Notes: generated by a model not told the origin, from the letters alone. Shown: positions 1 through 9,657, counted from the first letter of the stretch. The stretch is DNA of 64,000 nt from an uncultured Microbacterium sp. (GCF_947632095.1 NZ_CANROA010000001.1:124001-188000); one strand, 5' to 3'. Numbers and translations are program-made.

Positions 1-612
1 GTCGAGTTCGTGGCGAACGACGTCACCCATGACGCCCGATGGAGCTTCGACCCCCGGCGCAGCGCGCTTTCGCCGATCAACGGCGACGCCACGCAGCTCT
101 CACGACAGGGTTCGCTGCCCGACGGATTGATCCCGCGCCTGCGCGCGGTAGACAGCGAACGAACCGAGTCGCCCTACAAGGATGTCAGTCGCTTCGACTC
201 CGGCGCATTCGGCCCGCGCCTGCTCCCCCAGCCCACGGCGGAAGCCGCGTTCGACGAACCGTTCCTCCCGGAGCGCTCCGACCCCGCCGTGCAGTACGCC
301 GCGATCAAACGAGCTCCCGATCGATCGACGACCAGCGCCGAGACCGCCGACCTCCTCGAAGCCCTGCGTCGGCGTCGAGGACAGCGCGAGAACGCGCCTC
401 TCATCGACGAGGATCCGGCGCCCCCCGCCGAGGATGTCCCGTCGGTGAGCCCCATCTCGTTGTTCGAGGCTCCGGCCGAGGAGAAGAGCGAGCCCGAGAA
501 GGAGGCGCCCGCTCGCCCGGAGACGCAGAACGAGGGCGCCGGCCGCAAGCGCCGCCGCAACGCCATGCCCTCGTGGGACGAAATCGTCTTCGGCGCCCGC
601 ACGGACGACTGA
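1..612 (+). CDS. sepH: SepH cell-division regulator, C-terminal part (5' end off window)
   Basis: The frame is open to the first base, so the gene enters from the left; about 203 C-terminal residues are visible. They form a low-complexity, charged, Pro/Glu-rich tail ending in the motif MPSWDEIVFG after a basic RKRRR stretch, which is characteristic of the end of SepH (DUF3071) proteins. In actinobacteria SepH binds FtsZ and promotes Z-ring assembly; its conserved N-terminal DUF3071 and helix-turn-helix regions would lie outside the window. It converges on the phosphodiesterase gene with only 11 bases between stops. Identification rests on the tail motif, so it is good but not certain. Confidence 0.78.
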   Translation, partial: VEFVANDVTHDARWSFDPRRSALSPINGDATQLSRQGSLPDGLIPRLRAVDSERTESPYKDVSRFDSGAFGPRLLPQPTAEAAFDEPFLPERSDPAVQYAAIKRAPDRSTTSAETADLLEALRRRRGQRENAPLIDEDPAPPAEDVPSVSPISLFEAPAEEKSEPEKEAPARPETQNEGAGRKRRRNAMPSWDEIVFGARTDD

Positions 613-623
613 GCCGCGACGCG

Positions 624-1748
624 TCAGCGGGCGAAAGCGCCGCGGCGCAGGAACGGGACATGGTACTCCTCGGGAGTGAGCGCCCCGTGCTGTCCGATCA
701 TCCCTTGCGACCGCTGTTCTCCGTCCCGACCGTCGTAGAACGCCCGGTTTCCCCGCGCGATCACGAGAACATCTCCGATGCGCTCCGCTGCGGCGGGCGT
801 GACGCGCGGCCCGAACAGTCCGCCGTCGATGGCTTCGGAACGGGTGACGACATCGGCGTGGCCCGCGCTGAGAACGCGCCAGCGCTCCGCGAGCGCCGAG
901 GCCTCGGCGTCCGGCTCGCGGTACACGTGCAGCATCCGCGGCTCTCCCCCGATGTGACGAACGCCGTCGAAGCGCGCATCGCCGGGCTCGAGGACGATCT
1001 GGCGATGACGCGGAACATCGATCATGCCGTGATCGGCGGTGATCACGACGCCGACGTCACGGGGAACGCGCAACGCGAGCGCCCCGTCGATCTCCTCGAG
1101 AGCGGCGATCCACTCCGCGGAATCGATGCCATGGCGGTGACCGGCCTTATCGATCTCCGGGAGGTAGCAGTAGACGACGGAGCCGGGGTTGTCGGCCGCC
1201 AGCGCGTAAGCGACGGCCACGCGATCCGCCGGCGTGCGTTCGGCGACGAAGGTCGCGCCGCGCAGCGTTGCCCGGGTGAAGCCGCTGTGCGCATAGGCGG
1301 CGAGCCCGACGGCGAACGCCGGCCGCTGCATGGCGACGAAGCGCTCGAAGACCGTGGGGCGAGGCTGCCAGAGCACGGGGTCGAGGCCGCCCTCCTCCCA
1401 GCCGGAGAGCTGATTGACGATCCGGTCGCGTCCGGAATCGAGGACCTCGTATCCGACGAGCCCGTGCTCCCCCGGCTCAGCGCCCGTGACGAGGCTCGTG
1501 AGAGCCGCCGCGGTGGTCGTGGGGAAGACCGAGTGGGCGATGTCCTTCTTCGCCATCCCGGCTGTCAGATGGCGCGCATGCCCCGCGTGCGCCCGCAGCG
1601 GGATCGCTCCGAGCCCATCGATGAGGACCATGACCACCGACTGCGCGGGGCCGAGGGATCCACCACCGTCGACGGCGGCGAGCAGCTCGTCCGCCACCCC
1701 GCTGAGAATCCGGGCCGCAGGGGGTCTCGACACTAGAATGGGAGGCAT
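624..1748 (-). CDS. Alkaline phosphatase superfamily phosphodiesterase/pyrophosphatase
   Basis: A 374-residue cytosolic-looking protein of the type I phosphodiesterase/nucleotide pyrophosphatase family. The start at the ATG 1746-1748 gives the family-like beginning [15 protein letters not shown]; an upstream ATG at 1835 would overlap parC. Metal-site motifs are visible: [10 protein letters not shown] near residue 40, a Thr-rich nucleophile segment [10 protein letters not shown], and [11 protein letters not shown] near residue 240. Substrate is not predictable; the family hydrolyses phosphodiester or pyrophosphate bonds with two metal ions. It lies head-to-head with parC, 42 bases apart. No signal peptide was seen. 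Confidence 0.82.
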   Translation of the reverse strand: MPPILVSRPPAARILSGVADELLAAVDGGGSLGPAQSVVMVLIDGLGAIPLRAHAGHARHLTAGMAKKDIAHSVFPTTTAAALTSLVTGAEPGEHGLVGYEVLDSGRDRIVNQLSGWEEGGLDPVLWQPRPTVFERFVAMQRPAFAVGLAAYAHSGFTRATLRGATFVAERTPADRVAVAYALAADNPGSVVYCYLPEIDKAGHRHGIDSAEWIAALEEIDGALALRVPRDVGVVITADHGMIDVPRHRQIVLEPGDARFDGVRHIGGEPRMLHVYREPDAEASALAERWRVLSAGHADVVTRSEAIDGGLFGPRVTPAAAERIGDVLVIARGNRAFYDGRDGEQRSQGMIGQHGALTPEEYHVPFLRRGAFAR

Positions 1749-1790
1749 CCGAGCCAGTCTTTCACAGGCCCCACAGCATCCAGGAAACAC

Positions 1791-4235
1791 ATGCCCCGCA
1801 CCTCTGCCAGCGAGCCCGTCGAAGAGCGCATCCAAGACATCGATCTGTCGAACGAGATGCAGGGTTCGTTCCTCGAGTACGCGTACTCGGTCATCTACTC
1901 ACGAGCCCTGCCCGATGCGCGTGACGGGCTCAAGCCCGTGCAGCGCCGCATCCTGTACCAGATGGCGGAGATGGGGCTCAGACCCGAGAAGGGCCATGTC
2001 AAGAGCGCGCGCGTCGTCGGCGAAGTCATGGGAAAGCTGCATCCTCACGGCGACTCGGCCATCTACGACGCCCTGGTGCGCCTGTCTCAGGATTTCGCGC
2101 TGCGCATGCCGCTCGTCGACGGCCACGGCAACTTCGGCTCCCTCGATGACGGCCCCGCTGCCTCCCGCTACACCGAGGCCCGCCTGGCGCCATCGGCCCT
2201 CGCGCTGACCGAGAACCTCGACGAGGACGTCGTCGACTTCGTCCCCAACTACGACGGCCAGTTCCAGCAGCCCGCAGTTCTTCCGGCGGCCTTCCCCAAC
2301 CTGCTCGTGAACGGGGCCAGCGGCATCGCGGTCGGCATGGCTACGAACATGGCACCGCACAACCTCATCGAGGTCATCGCGGCGGCGATCCACCTCCTCG
2401 AGAACCCGGATGCGACGCTCGATGAGCTCATGGACTTCGTCCCCGGCCCGGACTTCCCGACCGGTGGAATCATCATGGGACTCGACGGCATCCGCGACGC
2501 CTACGAGAACGGTCGCGGCGCGTTCAAGGTGCGCGGCAAGGTGTCCGTCGAGCAGATCGGCCCGCGCCGCACCGGAATCGTCGTCACCGAGCTGCCCTAC
2601 ATGGTGGGTCCCGAGCGTCTGATCGAGAAGATCCGCGATGCCGTGCAGGCGAAGAAGCTGCAGGGGATCAGTGACGTCAACGATCTGACGGATCGTCAGA
2701 ACGGCCTGCGCGTGCAGATCGGCGTCAAGACCGGTTTCGACCCGAATGCCGTCCTCGAACAGCTGTACCGCCTCACTCCGCTGGAGGACTCCTTCAGCAT
2801 CAACAACGTCGCGCTCGTCGAGGGGCAGCCGCGCACGTTGGGCCTGAAGGAAATGCTCAGCGTCTACGTCGGCCACCGCCTCGAGGTCATCACGCGGCGC
2901 AGCCGCTACCGACTGGCGCGGCGCGAAGAGCGTCTGCACCTGGTCGAGGGGCTGCTCATCGCGATCCTCGACATCGACGAGGTCATCCAGGTCATCCGCT
3001 CCTCCGAGGATTCGGAGCAGGCCCGAGCCAAGCTCCGCCAGGTCTTCGAGCTGTCCGACGTGCAGGCGGAATACATCCTCGAGCTGCGCCTGCGCCGGCT
3101 CACCAAGTTCTCACGGATCGAGCTCGAGACCGAGCGCGATGCGTTGCAGGCCGAGATCGATCAGCTGCGCGAGCTGCTGGGATCGCCGGCGCTTCTGCGC
3201 GCGCAGGTCGCGAAGGAGTTGGATGCTGCCGCCGAGCAGTACGGCACGCCACGGCGCACGCTGCTGCTGAATGCGAAGCCGGCAACGCCCAAGCGTGCGA
3301 AGCCGGGAGATGTCGACCTCCAGATCGCGGACGCGCCGACGCTGCTCGTACTCTCCACGACCGGTCGGGCCGTGCGCGTGGAGACGGCCGAGGGGCAGGA
3401 GCTGAACCGACCCGCGCGCCGCAGCAAGCATGATGCGATCCTCTCGACGGTCGGCGCCACGGTCCGCGGCGATGTCGGTGCCGTCACGAGCACGGGGCGG
3501 CTCCTGCGCTTCTCCCCCGTTGATCTGCCGTCCGTGCCCGCCAGCTCGGTGCAGCTCGCAGCCGGGACATCGTTGCGCGAGTATCTGGGGATCACCACCC
3601 GGTCCGAGAAGATCCTCGCCCTCGTGGATCTCGCCTCCGAGGTTCCGATCGCACTGGGCACCCAGCAGGGCATCGTCAAGCGCATCGTCCCGGCGACGCT
3701 CCCCGTCCGCCCTGAGACGGAGATCATCGCTCTCAAGACCGGCGATTCCCTCGTGGGCGCGGCTCCCGCGCCGGATGTCACCGATATCGTTTTCGTCACC
3801 TCCGACGCCCAACTCCTGCACTACTCCTCCGCGATGGTGCGTCCGCAGGGCGCCCCGGCAGGAGGCATGGCGGGAGTCAAGCTCTCTGCCGGCGCCACGG
3901 TCTTGTCCTTCACCGTCGTCGACCCGGCCCAGGAGACGGTCGTCGTGACGGTCTCCGGCACGGAGGGCGCGATCGCGGGCACTGATCCGGGGCGCGCCAA
4001 GACATCCGCGTACTCCGATTTCCCTGCCAAGGGGCGAGCGACGGGTGGTGTGCGCGCGCACGCCTTCCTGAAGGGCGAGGACCGGCTGATCGCGGCATGG
4101 GTCGGTCCGTCCCCCGCCTATGCGGTCGGCCCGGACGGAGCCGTCCGGAAGCTTCCCGATGCTCTCGTCAAACGAGATGCGTCAGGGGTCCCCGTCGACA
4201 GCGTCATCGGATCCATCGGACGGCCTATCGTCTGA
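1791..4235 (+). CDS. parC: DNA topoisomerase IV subunit A (GyrA/ParC family)
   Basis: An 814-residue type IIA topoisomerase A subunit. The N-terminal breakage-reunion domain carries the catalytic tyrosine in SRYTEARL (Tyr127) and a fluoroquinolone-determining segment [15 protein letters not shown] (residues 81-95) with Ser89 and Asp93, the quinolone-sensitive type. The C-terminal beta-pinwheel lacks the gyrase box QRRGGKG, which argues for decatenating topoisomerase IV rather than gyrase. Its partner parE is convergent across a shared hairpin terminator. A TAGAAT -10 at 1734-1739 would give a leader of about 45 bases. A GyrA-like activity cannot be excluded. Confidence 0.85.
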   Translation: MPRTSASEPVEERIQDIDLSNEMQGSFLEYAYSVIYSRALPDARDGLKPVQRRILYQMAEMGLRPEKGHVKSARVVGEVMGKLHPHGDSAIYDALVRLSQDFALRMPLVDGHGNFGSLDDGPAASRYTEARLAPSALALTENLDEDVVDFVPNYDGQFQQPAVLPAAFPNLLVNGASGIAVGMATNMAPHNLIEVIAAAIHLLENPDATLDELMDFVPGPDFPTGGIIMGLDGIRDAYENGRGAFKVRGKVSVEQIGPRRTGIVVTELPYMVGPERLIEKIRDAVQAKKLQGISDVNDLTDRQNGLRVQIGVKTGFDPNAVLEQLYRLTPLEDSFSINNVALVEGQPRTLGLKEMLSVYVGHRLEVITRRSRYRLARREERLHLVEGLLIAILDIDEVIQVIRSSEDSEQARAKLRQVFELSDVQAEYILELRLRRLTKFSRIELETERDALQAEIDQLRELLGSPALLRAQVAKELDAAAEQYGTPRRTLLLNAKPATPKRAKPGDVDLQIADAPTLLVLSTTGRAVRVETAEGQELNRPARRSKHDAILSTVGATVRGDVGAVTSTGRLLRFSPVDLPSVPASSVQLAAGTSLREYLGITTRSEKILALVDLASEVPIALGTQQGIVKRIVPATLPVRPETEIIALKTGDSLVGAAPAPDVTDIVFVTSDAQLLHYSSAMVRPQGAPAGGMAGVKLSAGATVLSFTVVDPAQETVVVTVSGTEGAIAGTDPGRAKTSAYSDFPAKGRATGGVRAHAFLKGEDRLIAAWVGPSPAYAVGPDGAVRKLPDALVKRDASGVPVDSVIGSIGRPIV

Positions 4236-4249
4236 CCCGCACGAACAGC

Positions 4250-4281
4250 GATGGCCCGCACCGGGAACGGTGCGGGCCATC
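4250..4281. terminator. Bidirectional terminator between parC and parE
   Basis: A perfect 13-bp stem (4250-4262 with 4269-4281, gatggcccgcacc and its complement) with a 6-base loop sits in the 62-base gap between the two convergent stop codons, so it can serve both transcripts. Confidence 0.8.
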
Positions 4282-4297
4282 GTCGTCTGCGCCGTGG

Positions 4298-6379
4298 TCA
4301 GGCGTCGATCGCCTCACGCGAGAGCTGATCGGAAGACTCCACGATGAATTCTCGTCGCGGAGCGACTTCGTTGCCCATCAGCAGCTCGAATACGCGGCCG
4401 GCTTCCTCAGCATCCTCCATGCGCACGCGGCGCAGAAGACGACCGGAGCGGTCCATGGTGGTCGAAGCCAGCTGATCGGCGTCCATCTCGCCCAGGCCCT
4501 TGTACCGCTGGATCGGCTCATGCCAGCGCTTATTCGATTTGCGAAGCTTCGCCAGCAGGGCATGCAGCTCCTGCTCGGAATAGGTGTAGATCGTCTCGTT
4601 CGGCTTCGAGCCCGGATTCATCACGATCACCCGGTGCAGCGGCGGTACAGCGGCGTAGACGCGACCCGCTTCGATCAGAGGGCGCATGTAGCGGAAGAAG
4701 AGCGTGAGCAAAAGCGTACGGATGTGCGCGCCGTCGACGTCGGCATCGCTCATCAGGATGATCTTCCCGTAACGGGCCGCGGAGATGTCGAAGGTTCGGC
4801 CGGAACCGGCGCCGATCGTCTGGATGATCGCCGCGCACTCAGCATTGGAGAGCATGTCTCCGATCGAGGCGCGCTGCACGTTGAGGATTTTGCCTCGGAT
4901 CGGCAGCAGCGCCTGGATCTCGCTGTCGCGCGCGCGCCGCGCTGTTCCCAGCGCCGAGTCTCCCTCGACGATGAACAGCTCGCTGCGCTCGACGTCGTGC
5001 GCACGGCAATCCACGAGCTTGACCGGAAGCGACGACGACTCGAGCGCGTTCTTGCGGCGCTGGGTCTCCTTGTGGGCCCGCGCCGAGACTCGCGCCTTCA
5101 TCTCGGAGACGACCTTCTCCATGAGCTGCGCGGCCTGATTCTTATCGTCGCGCTTGGTCGAAGAGAATCGTGCGCCGAGCTCCTTGCGCAGCACCTGGGC
5201 GACGATCTGGCGCACAGCCGGCGTGCCGAGCACTTCCTTGGTCTGTCCTTCGAACTGCGGCTCGGGGACTTCGACGGTGAGGACAGCCGTCAGCCCGGCG
5301 AGGACATCGTCCTTCTCGATCTTGTCGTTCGCGCCGACTTTGAGTCGGCGCGCGTTCTGATCGATCTGCGAGCGGAGGACCTTCAGCAGCTCCTGCTCGA
5401 ACCCCTGCTGGTGCGTTCCGCCCTTGGGTGTGGCGATGATGTTGACGAAGGAGCGGATGGTGGTTTCGTACCCGGTCCCCCAGCGCAGAGCGAGATCGAC
5501 GGCGCAGCGCCGCTCGACCTCGGTCGATGCCATCGTGCCGTCCGCCTGGAGCACGGGAACCGTCTCGCGAAAGGTGCCCTCCCCCTGGATCCGCCACGTG
5601 TCGGTGATCGGAGCGTCCGAGGCGAGGAACTCGACGAACTCCGAGATGCCGCCCTCGTAGTGATACGAGGTCTCCACCGGTTCCTCACCGCGCTCATCGC
5701 GGATGACGATCTCCAGCCCCGGGACGAGGAACGCCGTCTGCCGTGCGCGCGTCTCGAGCTCGTTCAGCTGGAAGGACGCATCCTTCGTGAAGATCTGGCG
5801 GTCGGCCCAGTAGCGCACGCGGGTACCGGTGACGCCGCGCTTCGCCTTGCCGACCACGGACAGCGCGCTGCTCTTCTCGAAGGGCGAGAACGGGGCATCC
5901 GGACGCTTCTCGCCCGAGTCCTGGAAAGTGCCGGGCTCGCCCCGGTGGAAGGACATGGCATAGGTCTTGCCACCGCGGTCGACCTCGACGTCGAGACGTT
6001 CCGAGAGCGCGTTGACGACGGATGCGCCGACGCCGTGCAGGCCACCGGAAGCGGCATAGGAGCCACCGCCGAACTTGCCGCCGGCGTGCAGCTTCGTAAA
6101 GACCACCTCGACGCCCGTCAGACCCGTGCGCGGCTCGACATCGACGGGGATGCCGCGACCGCGGTCGTGCACCTCGACGCTGCCGTCGGCATGCAGGATG
6201 ATGATGATCTTCGATCCATTGCCGGCGACCGCCTCGTCGACGGAGTTGTCGATGATCTCCCAGAGGCAGTGCATGAGGCCCGGCGACCCGTTCGAGCCGA
6301 TGTACATGCCGGGACGCTTGCGGACTGCTTCGAGTCCTTCAAGGACCTGCAGATGATGGGCGGAATACTCGGCGGTCAC
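4298..6379 (-). CDS. parE: DNA topoisomerase IV subunit B (GyrB/ParE family)
   Basis: A 693-residue ATPase subunit of a type IIA topoisomerase, partner of the convergent parC. The start chosen is the GTG at 6377-6379, giving VTAEYSAHHLQVLEGLEAVR, the normal beginning of the family; longer starts add about 64 arginine-rich residues without homology. The GHKL ATPase site shows EIIDNSVDEAV, and the TOPRIM domain shows EGDSALG, DADVDGAHIRTL and the downstream KGLGEMD. A TAGAAT -10 lies 8 bases upstream of the GTG (6388-6393), so the message may be leaderless or nearly so. GyrB versus ParE is decided by the partner and by location away from dnaN/recF. Confidence 0.86.
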   Translation of the reverse strand: MTAEYSAHHLQVLEGLEAVRKRPGMYIGSNGSPGLMHCLWEIIDNSVDEAVAGNGSKIIIILHADGSVEVHDRGRGIPVDVEPRTGLTGVEVVFTKLHAGGKFGGGSYAASGGLHGVGASVVNALSERLDVEVDRGGKTYAMSFHRGEPGTFQDSGEKRPDAPFSPFEKSSALSVVGKAKRGVTGTRVRYWADRQIFTKDASFQLNELETRARQTAFLVPGLEIVIRDERGEEPVETSYHYEGGISEFVEFLASDAPITDTWRIQGEGTFRETVPVLQADGTMASTEVERRCAVDLALRWGTGYETTIRSFVNIIATPKGGTHQQGFEQELLKVLRSQIDQNARRLKVGANDKIEKDDVLAGLTAVLTVEVPEPQFEGQTKEVLGTPAVRQIVAQVLRKELGARFSSTKRDDKNQAAQLMEKVVSEMKARVSARAHKETQRRKNALESSSLPVKLVDCRAHDVERSELFIVEGDSALGTARRARDSEIQALLPIRGKILNVQRASIGDMLSNAECAAIIQTIGAGSGRTFDISAARYGKIILMSDADVDGAHIRTLLLTLFFRYMRPLIEAGRVYAAVPPLHRVIVMNPGSKPNETIYTYSEQELHALLAKLRKSNKRWHEPIQRYKGLGEMDADQLASTTMDRSGRLLRRVRMEDAEEAGRVFELLMGNEVAPRREFIVESSDQLSREAIDA

Positions 6380-6560
6380 AATCCTCGATTCTATTCGTCG
6401 GCGAACGTCGAACGGCTCAGACACTCCCCGAGAGCGCGCCGCAGAGCGAACCGGGGTAAGCCGTGAGCGAAACACACCGCTTTCCGGGCATGACTCACCC
6501 GGGATCATGGTTGTATTGAGCACATTACGACCGGACGCCGATACCCGAGGAGGCACCGAG

Positions 6561-6779
6561 ATGAACGCCACGACCGAACGTGAGACCTCCGCAGTCGAGT
6601 ACCGTCTGACCGCGGTGGATCGCTGCGATTCCTGCGGCGCCCAGGCCTACATCGCCGCCGAGGTGAATGGCTCGGAGCTTCTGTTCTGCGCCCACCACGG
6701 CCGCAAGTACGAAGAGAAGCTGCGCAGCGTGGCCACGAGTTGGCACGATGAGACGGCCCGTCTCGTCGACGCCGTCTGA
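6561..6779 (+). CDS. Small zinc-ribbon-like protein (DUF7455 type)
   Basis: A 72-residue protein with a Cys/His pattern CDSCGAQAY followed by LLFCAHHGRKY, suggesting a single bound zinc. The start at 6561 follows a very good ribosome site (gaggagg, 6547-6553); an upstream in-frame ATG at 6507 is not preceded by one. The family is widespread and small in actinobacteria, often near topoisomerase or sigma-factor genes, with no assigned role. It is divergent from parE, separated by 181 bases holding the two promoters. A part in transcription or stress is only a guess. Confidence 0.75.
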   Translation: MNATTERETSAVEYRLTAVDRCDSCGAQAYIAAEVNGSELLFCAHHGRKYEEKLRSVATSWHDETARLVDAV

Positions 6780-6789
6780 CCGCACCGGA

Positions 6790-7830
6790 TCAGTCTTCGA
6801 TCACCCGTCTCACCCGTGAGGTGAGGCGGGTGATCATTTCTTCGCCGACGGTATCGATGCTCTCGGCGAGAGCCGTGGCTGTGTCCTCGCCGTTCTCGCC
6901 GGAGCCGAAGATCCAGACCTCGTCCCCGATCTCCGCTCCCGGCCAGGCCTCCACCTGCGATGTCATGGGCCCGAGTGCGCTCATGGCACGAGGACCTGCG
7001 GGCGTACCGACCTTGCTGCCGGCGAGAGATGAGGGGACGCCGTCGAAGGAACCCAGATCGATGACGACGTGGTCGGCGCGGATCTCCAGGACGGAGGCGC
7101 TCAGCCGGGCGGCCGGGCGGATACCGTCGAGGTCCGGGCCGTCGGCGGAGCGGATGCCGTAGCAGAAGGCGCCGATCCGGCTGAGCGTGCCGCGCAGCTC
7201 CGGCCGCCACCAGGAGGCGGCCGATGCCGTGAGGTGCCGGTGCTCGAGAGCCGGCCCGCTGGACTCGATCGCATCGATGGAGTCCAGGAAGATCTGCTGT
7301 GAAGCGTCGTCCTCGTCATCGCTCGCCTCGGAGAGGTGGCTCCAGACTCCGCTGATGCGGATCGCGCCGCTGCGCTCGGCGGCTCTGGCGGCGGAGACGA
7401 ACTCGCCCCAGTCCTCGCGGCGGACCCCGTTGCGGTTCAAACCGGTGTCGATCTTGAGGTGCACCCGGGCGACCGATCCCGTGCGGCGCGAGGCTTCGAC
7501 GATGAGCGCCAGATAGTCGACGGTGCCGACACCGAGGTCGAGTGAGGCCTCGAGCGCGTGCTCGACCTCGTCTGGGGTGGAGGTCGCCCAGGAGAAGATG
7601 CGGGCGGGCGCATCGCTCGACAGCTCGCGGATCCGCAGGCCTGCAGCGATGTCGTAGGAGCCGAACCAGCTGACCCCGGCGGTGAGAGCCGCGGGGACCG
7701 CCCAGCTCAGCCCGTGCCCATAAGCATCGTCCTTCATCACGAGGAGTAGCTGTGATGGGGCGATCCGCGCACGGACCGCCTCGATGTTCGCGGCGAAGGT
7801 CCGCGTCGACAGGTGCAGGGCCGGGCCCAT
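6790..7830 (-). CDS. alr: Alanine racemase, lysine-bearing half (catalytic Tyr segment missing)
   Basis: A 346-residue fold-type III PLP enzyme. The N-terminal barrel is complete: VMKDDAYGHG holds the PLP lysine (Lys33), then HLKIDTGLNRNG, GVWSHLSEASD, TASAAS and a GAFCYGI segment follow in Alr order. The C-terminal domain keeps IGDEVWIFG and the final TVGEEMITRLTSRVRRV, but the block that normally reads GDxVSYGxTY with the second catalytic acid/base tyrosine is absent; that region (residues 247-290) is short and diverged. The ATG at 7828-7830 overlaps the stop of the upstream gene by one base (TGATG) and has a gaggaggac ribosome site, so the two are translationally coupled. It probably acts with the upstream protein. 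Confidence 0.85.
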   Translation of the reverse strand: MGPALHLSTRTFAANIEAVRARIAPSQLLLVMKDDAYGHGLSWAVPAALTAGVSWFGSYDIAAGLRIRELSSDAPARIFSWATSTPDEVEHALEASLDLGVGTVDYLALIVEASRRTGSVARVHLKIDTGLNRNGVRREDWGEFVSAARAAERSGAIRISGVWSHLSEASDDEDDASQQIFLDSIDAIESSGPALEHRHLTASAASWWRPELRGTLSRIGAFCYGIRSADGPDLDGIRPAARLSASVLEIRADHVVIDLGSFDGVPSSLAGSKVGTPAGPRAMSALGPMTSQVEAWPGAEIGDEVWIFGSGENGEDTATALAESIDTVGEEMITRLTSRVRRVIED

Positions 7831-8531
7831 CAGTCCTCCTCCTCGTGGATCGCGTGGCTGGCGGCGACCGTCATCAGCTCTGCCGCAGTGAGACCGGTGA
7901 CGTCGGCCCACTCCGCTAGAGCGCTTCGGGCAGGGCCCGATCCTCCGAAGAAGGTCGCCGGCTGCCCGACCTCGGCCCGACTCTCTCCGAGATCGACGAC
8001 GCACACGTCCATTGCGACACGGCCGATGATGGGGCGCATGACGCCGCCGATCTCGACGGCGGCTCGGTTCCCCAGCGCGCGGACGATGCCCTGGGCGTAG
8101 CCGCCTGTGACGAGTGCGATGCGGTGGGGGGAGACCGCGCGGTAGGTGTACCCGTAGGAGACGCCGTCGCCGGCGCGCAGCTGCTTGGTCGACATGACGC
8201 GGCCGAGAAGACGCAGCGGAGGCAGAGGGACGGATGCTCCCTGCCCGGGGATCCCGTAGAGGAGGTGGGAGTCGATGTCGACCGTCCCGACATCCGTCGC
8301 CGGGAGTGCATGCTGCGCGAGCTGAGCGATCTCGGCGGGCCCGTCGACGAGGACGCGCTCGGCGCCCGCATCGATCACCGCGCGTGCTACCGGCAGGAGT
8401 CCGTGGCCGTGCGCGTCGCGGCGAAGATCGGCGATTCGACCTCCCCCGGCGAGGGCCGTCGAAGCCGAGGCCCGCAGCGCCGACCGTGACAGCACCGCCC
8501 GAGGAGCGGCGCTGGATGGGATCTGGTGCAC
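7830..8531 (-). CDS. Alanine racemase-like protein, tyrosine-bearing half (short barrel, no PLP lysine)
   Basis: A 233-residue protein. Residues 105-230 are a well-kept Alr C-terminal domain: GDGVSYGYTYRA with the catalytic Tyr126, GGYAQG, and GRVAMDVCVVDL. The N-terminal part is a collapsed barrel of about 90 residues in which the PLP-lysine motif VVKADAYGHG has become DLRRDAHGHG, with Arg in place of Lys and His in place of Tyr. The GTG at 8529-8531 is preferred because TAGTGT (8539-8544) lies exactly 7 bases upstream, a leaderless arrangement; the next GTG at 8540 lies inside that -10. The frame is intact and coupled to the downstream gene, so this is not simple decay. Confidence 0.78.
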   Translation of the reverse strand: MHQIPSSAAPRAVLSRSALRASASTALAGGGRIADLRRDAHGHGLLPVARAVIDAGAERVLVDGPAEIAQLAQHALPATDVGTVDIDSHLLYGIPGQGASVPLPPLRLLGRVMSTKQLRAGDGVSYGYTYRAVSPHRIALVTGGYAQGIVRALGNRAAVEIGGVMRPIIGRVAMDVCVVDLGESRAEVGQPATFFGGSGPARSALAEWADVTGLTAAELMTVAASHAIHEEED

Positions 8532-8538
8532 GTTCTCC

Positions 8539-8544
8539 ACACTA
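8539..8544 (-). promoter_or_regulatory. -10 box for the alanine racemase pair (leaderless)
   Basis: TAGTGT on the minus strand, 7 bases before the GTG at 8531; no separate ribosome site is needed if transcription starts at the codon. Confidence 0.5.
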
Positions 8545-8611
8545 TCGCCGCTCCCGGCTCCGCGAGGCCGCCGCCCCGTAGACTGGAGGTGTCCCCAACC
8601 TCCGGAGCACA

Positions 8612-9628
8612 ATGTCACGTCTTTCTCTCGTCCCGCGCGTCAAGTACCTTCTCGCCCGTGCTCGCCGCATCGATGTCGCCTCGGTCGTCGAGCGCGCGAA
8701 AGAAGCCTCTGAGCAGCACGGCAAGGCCGTTCCGGCCGTCGTCGTCGACATGCTCTGGTCCGCCGCACGGCGCAACGTGGGCTTCCAGGACTACATCGAC
8801 TACGACTTCGCCATGCTCACCCGCGAAGAGCGGTCGACATTCATGACGCACCCGGTCTCCAACGAGCTTTCGCAGAAGTACGACCACCCCGATTACCGAG
8901 GGATCTTCCAGGACAAGATCGAATTCGACAAGCGCTTCTCGACGTTCCTCAACCGCGAATGGATGATCGTCGATGAGGGCAACGCCGATGAGGTCCGCGC
9001 CTTCACCGAGCGACAGGGAACGATCGTCACGAAGGAGCCTATCGGCGTCGCCGGTCTCGGCGTCCACCGTTATCACGCCGCCGATGTCACCGACTGGGAC
9101 GAGTTCCACGCCGGTCTCCTCTCCCGCGGAGAGTTCCTCATCGAAGAGGTCATCCGCCAGCATGAGGATCTTGCGGCGGTCTGCCCGGGCACGGTCAACA
9201 CCACCCGCATCACCGCATTCTTCGATGGAGAGAAGGCCCATATCCTCGCCATGGCTCAGAAGTTCGGGCGCGGTGAGGTGAGCGACCAGATGAGTTTCGG
9301 CGGCTTCTACACGATGCTCGACGAGAACGGGCGCGCGAAGAGCGCCGGCTACGACTCGCACGGCCATGTCTACGAGAAGCACCCCGACACCGATTTCCCG
9401 ATCGCCGAGTTCCAGCTGCCGCACATGGAAAAGGTTCGCGCCTTCATCGACGACATCGCCCGCGTAGTGCCCCAGGTTCAGTACGTGGGATGGGACATCG
9501 TCGTCTCCCCCGACGGGCCGGTTCTCGTCGAGGGCAACTGGGGCTGCGGCGTCTACGAGAACAAGCCGAGCGTCAGCGGCATCCGCACCGGGCACAAGCC
9601 CCGTTATCAGGAGGTCATCGGCTTCTGA
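8612..9628 (+). CDS. ATP-grasp ligase of the sugar-transfer-associated type
   Basis: A 338-residue protein resembling the ATP-grasp family found near surface-polysaccharide genes (ATPgrasp_ST). Visible are the central ATP-binding lysine region IVTKEPIGVAGLGVHR, the acidic EFLIEEVIRQHEDL, and the metal-binding C-terminal VLVEGNWGCGVYENK. Such enzymes join a carboxylate to an amine at the expense of ATP; the substrate is unknown. It is divergent from the alanine racemase pair (80-base gap), which suggests but does not prove a link with D-alanine or cell-envelope chemistry. A TAGACT -10 at 8579-8584 and a ccggag ribosome site precede the ATG. Confidence 0.75.
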   Translation: MSRLSLVPRVKYLLARARRIDVASVVERAKEASEQHGKAVPAVVVDMLWSAARRNVGFQDYIDYDFAMLTREERSTFMTHPVSNELSQKYDHPDYRGIFQDKIEFDKRFSTFLNREWMIVDEGNADEVRAFTERQGTIVTKEPIGVAGLGVHRYHAADVTDWDEFHAGLLSRGEFLIEEVIRQHEDLAAVCPGTVNTTRITAFFDGEKAHILAMAQKFGRGEVSDQMSFGGFYTMLDENGRAKSAGYDSHGHVYEKHPDTDFPIAEFQLPHMEKVRAFIDDIARVVPQVQYVGWDIVVSPDGPVLVEGNWGCGVYENKPSVSGIRTGHKPRYQEVIGF

Positions 9629-9657
9629 GCCGATCACGCCGCCTCTTGCGAGGCGAC

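Noticed and set aside
1791..4235. Gyrase subunit A
   Set aside because: No QRRGGKG gyrase box, no neighbouring dnaN/recF/gyrB operon; topoisomerase IV preferred, though not proven.
7830..8004. Frameshift that splits one alanine racemase gene
   Set aside because: The two products both contain C-terminal domain material and the downstream gene has its own full barrel, so they are two paralogues, not halves of one broken gene.
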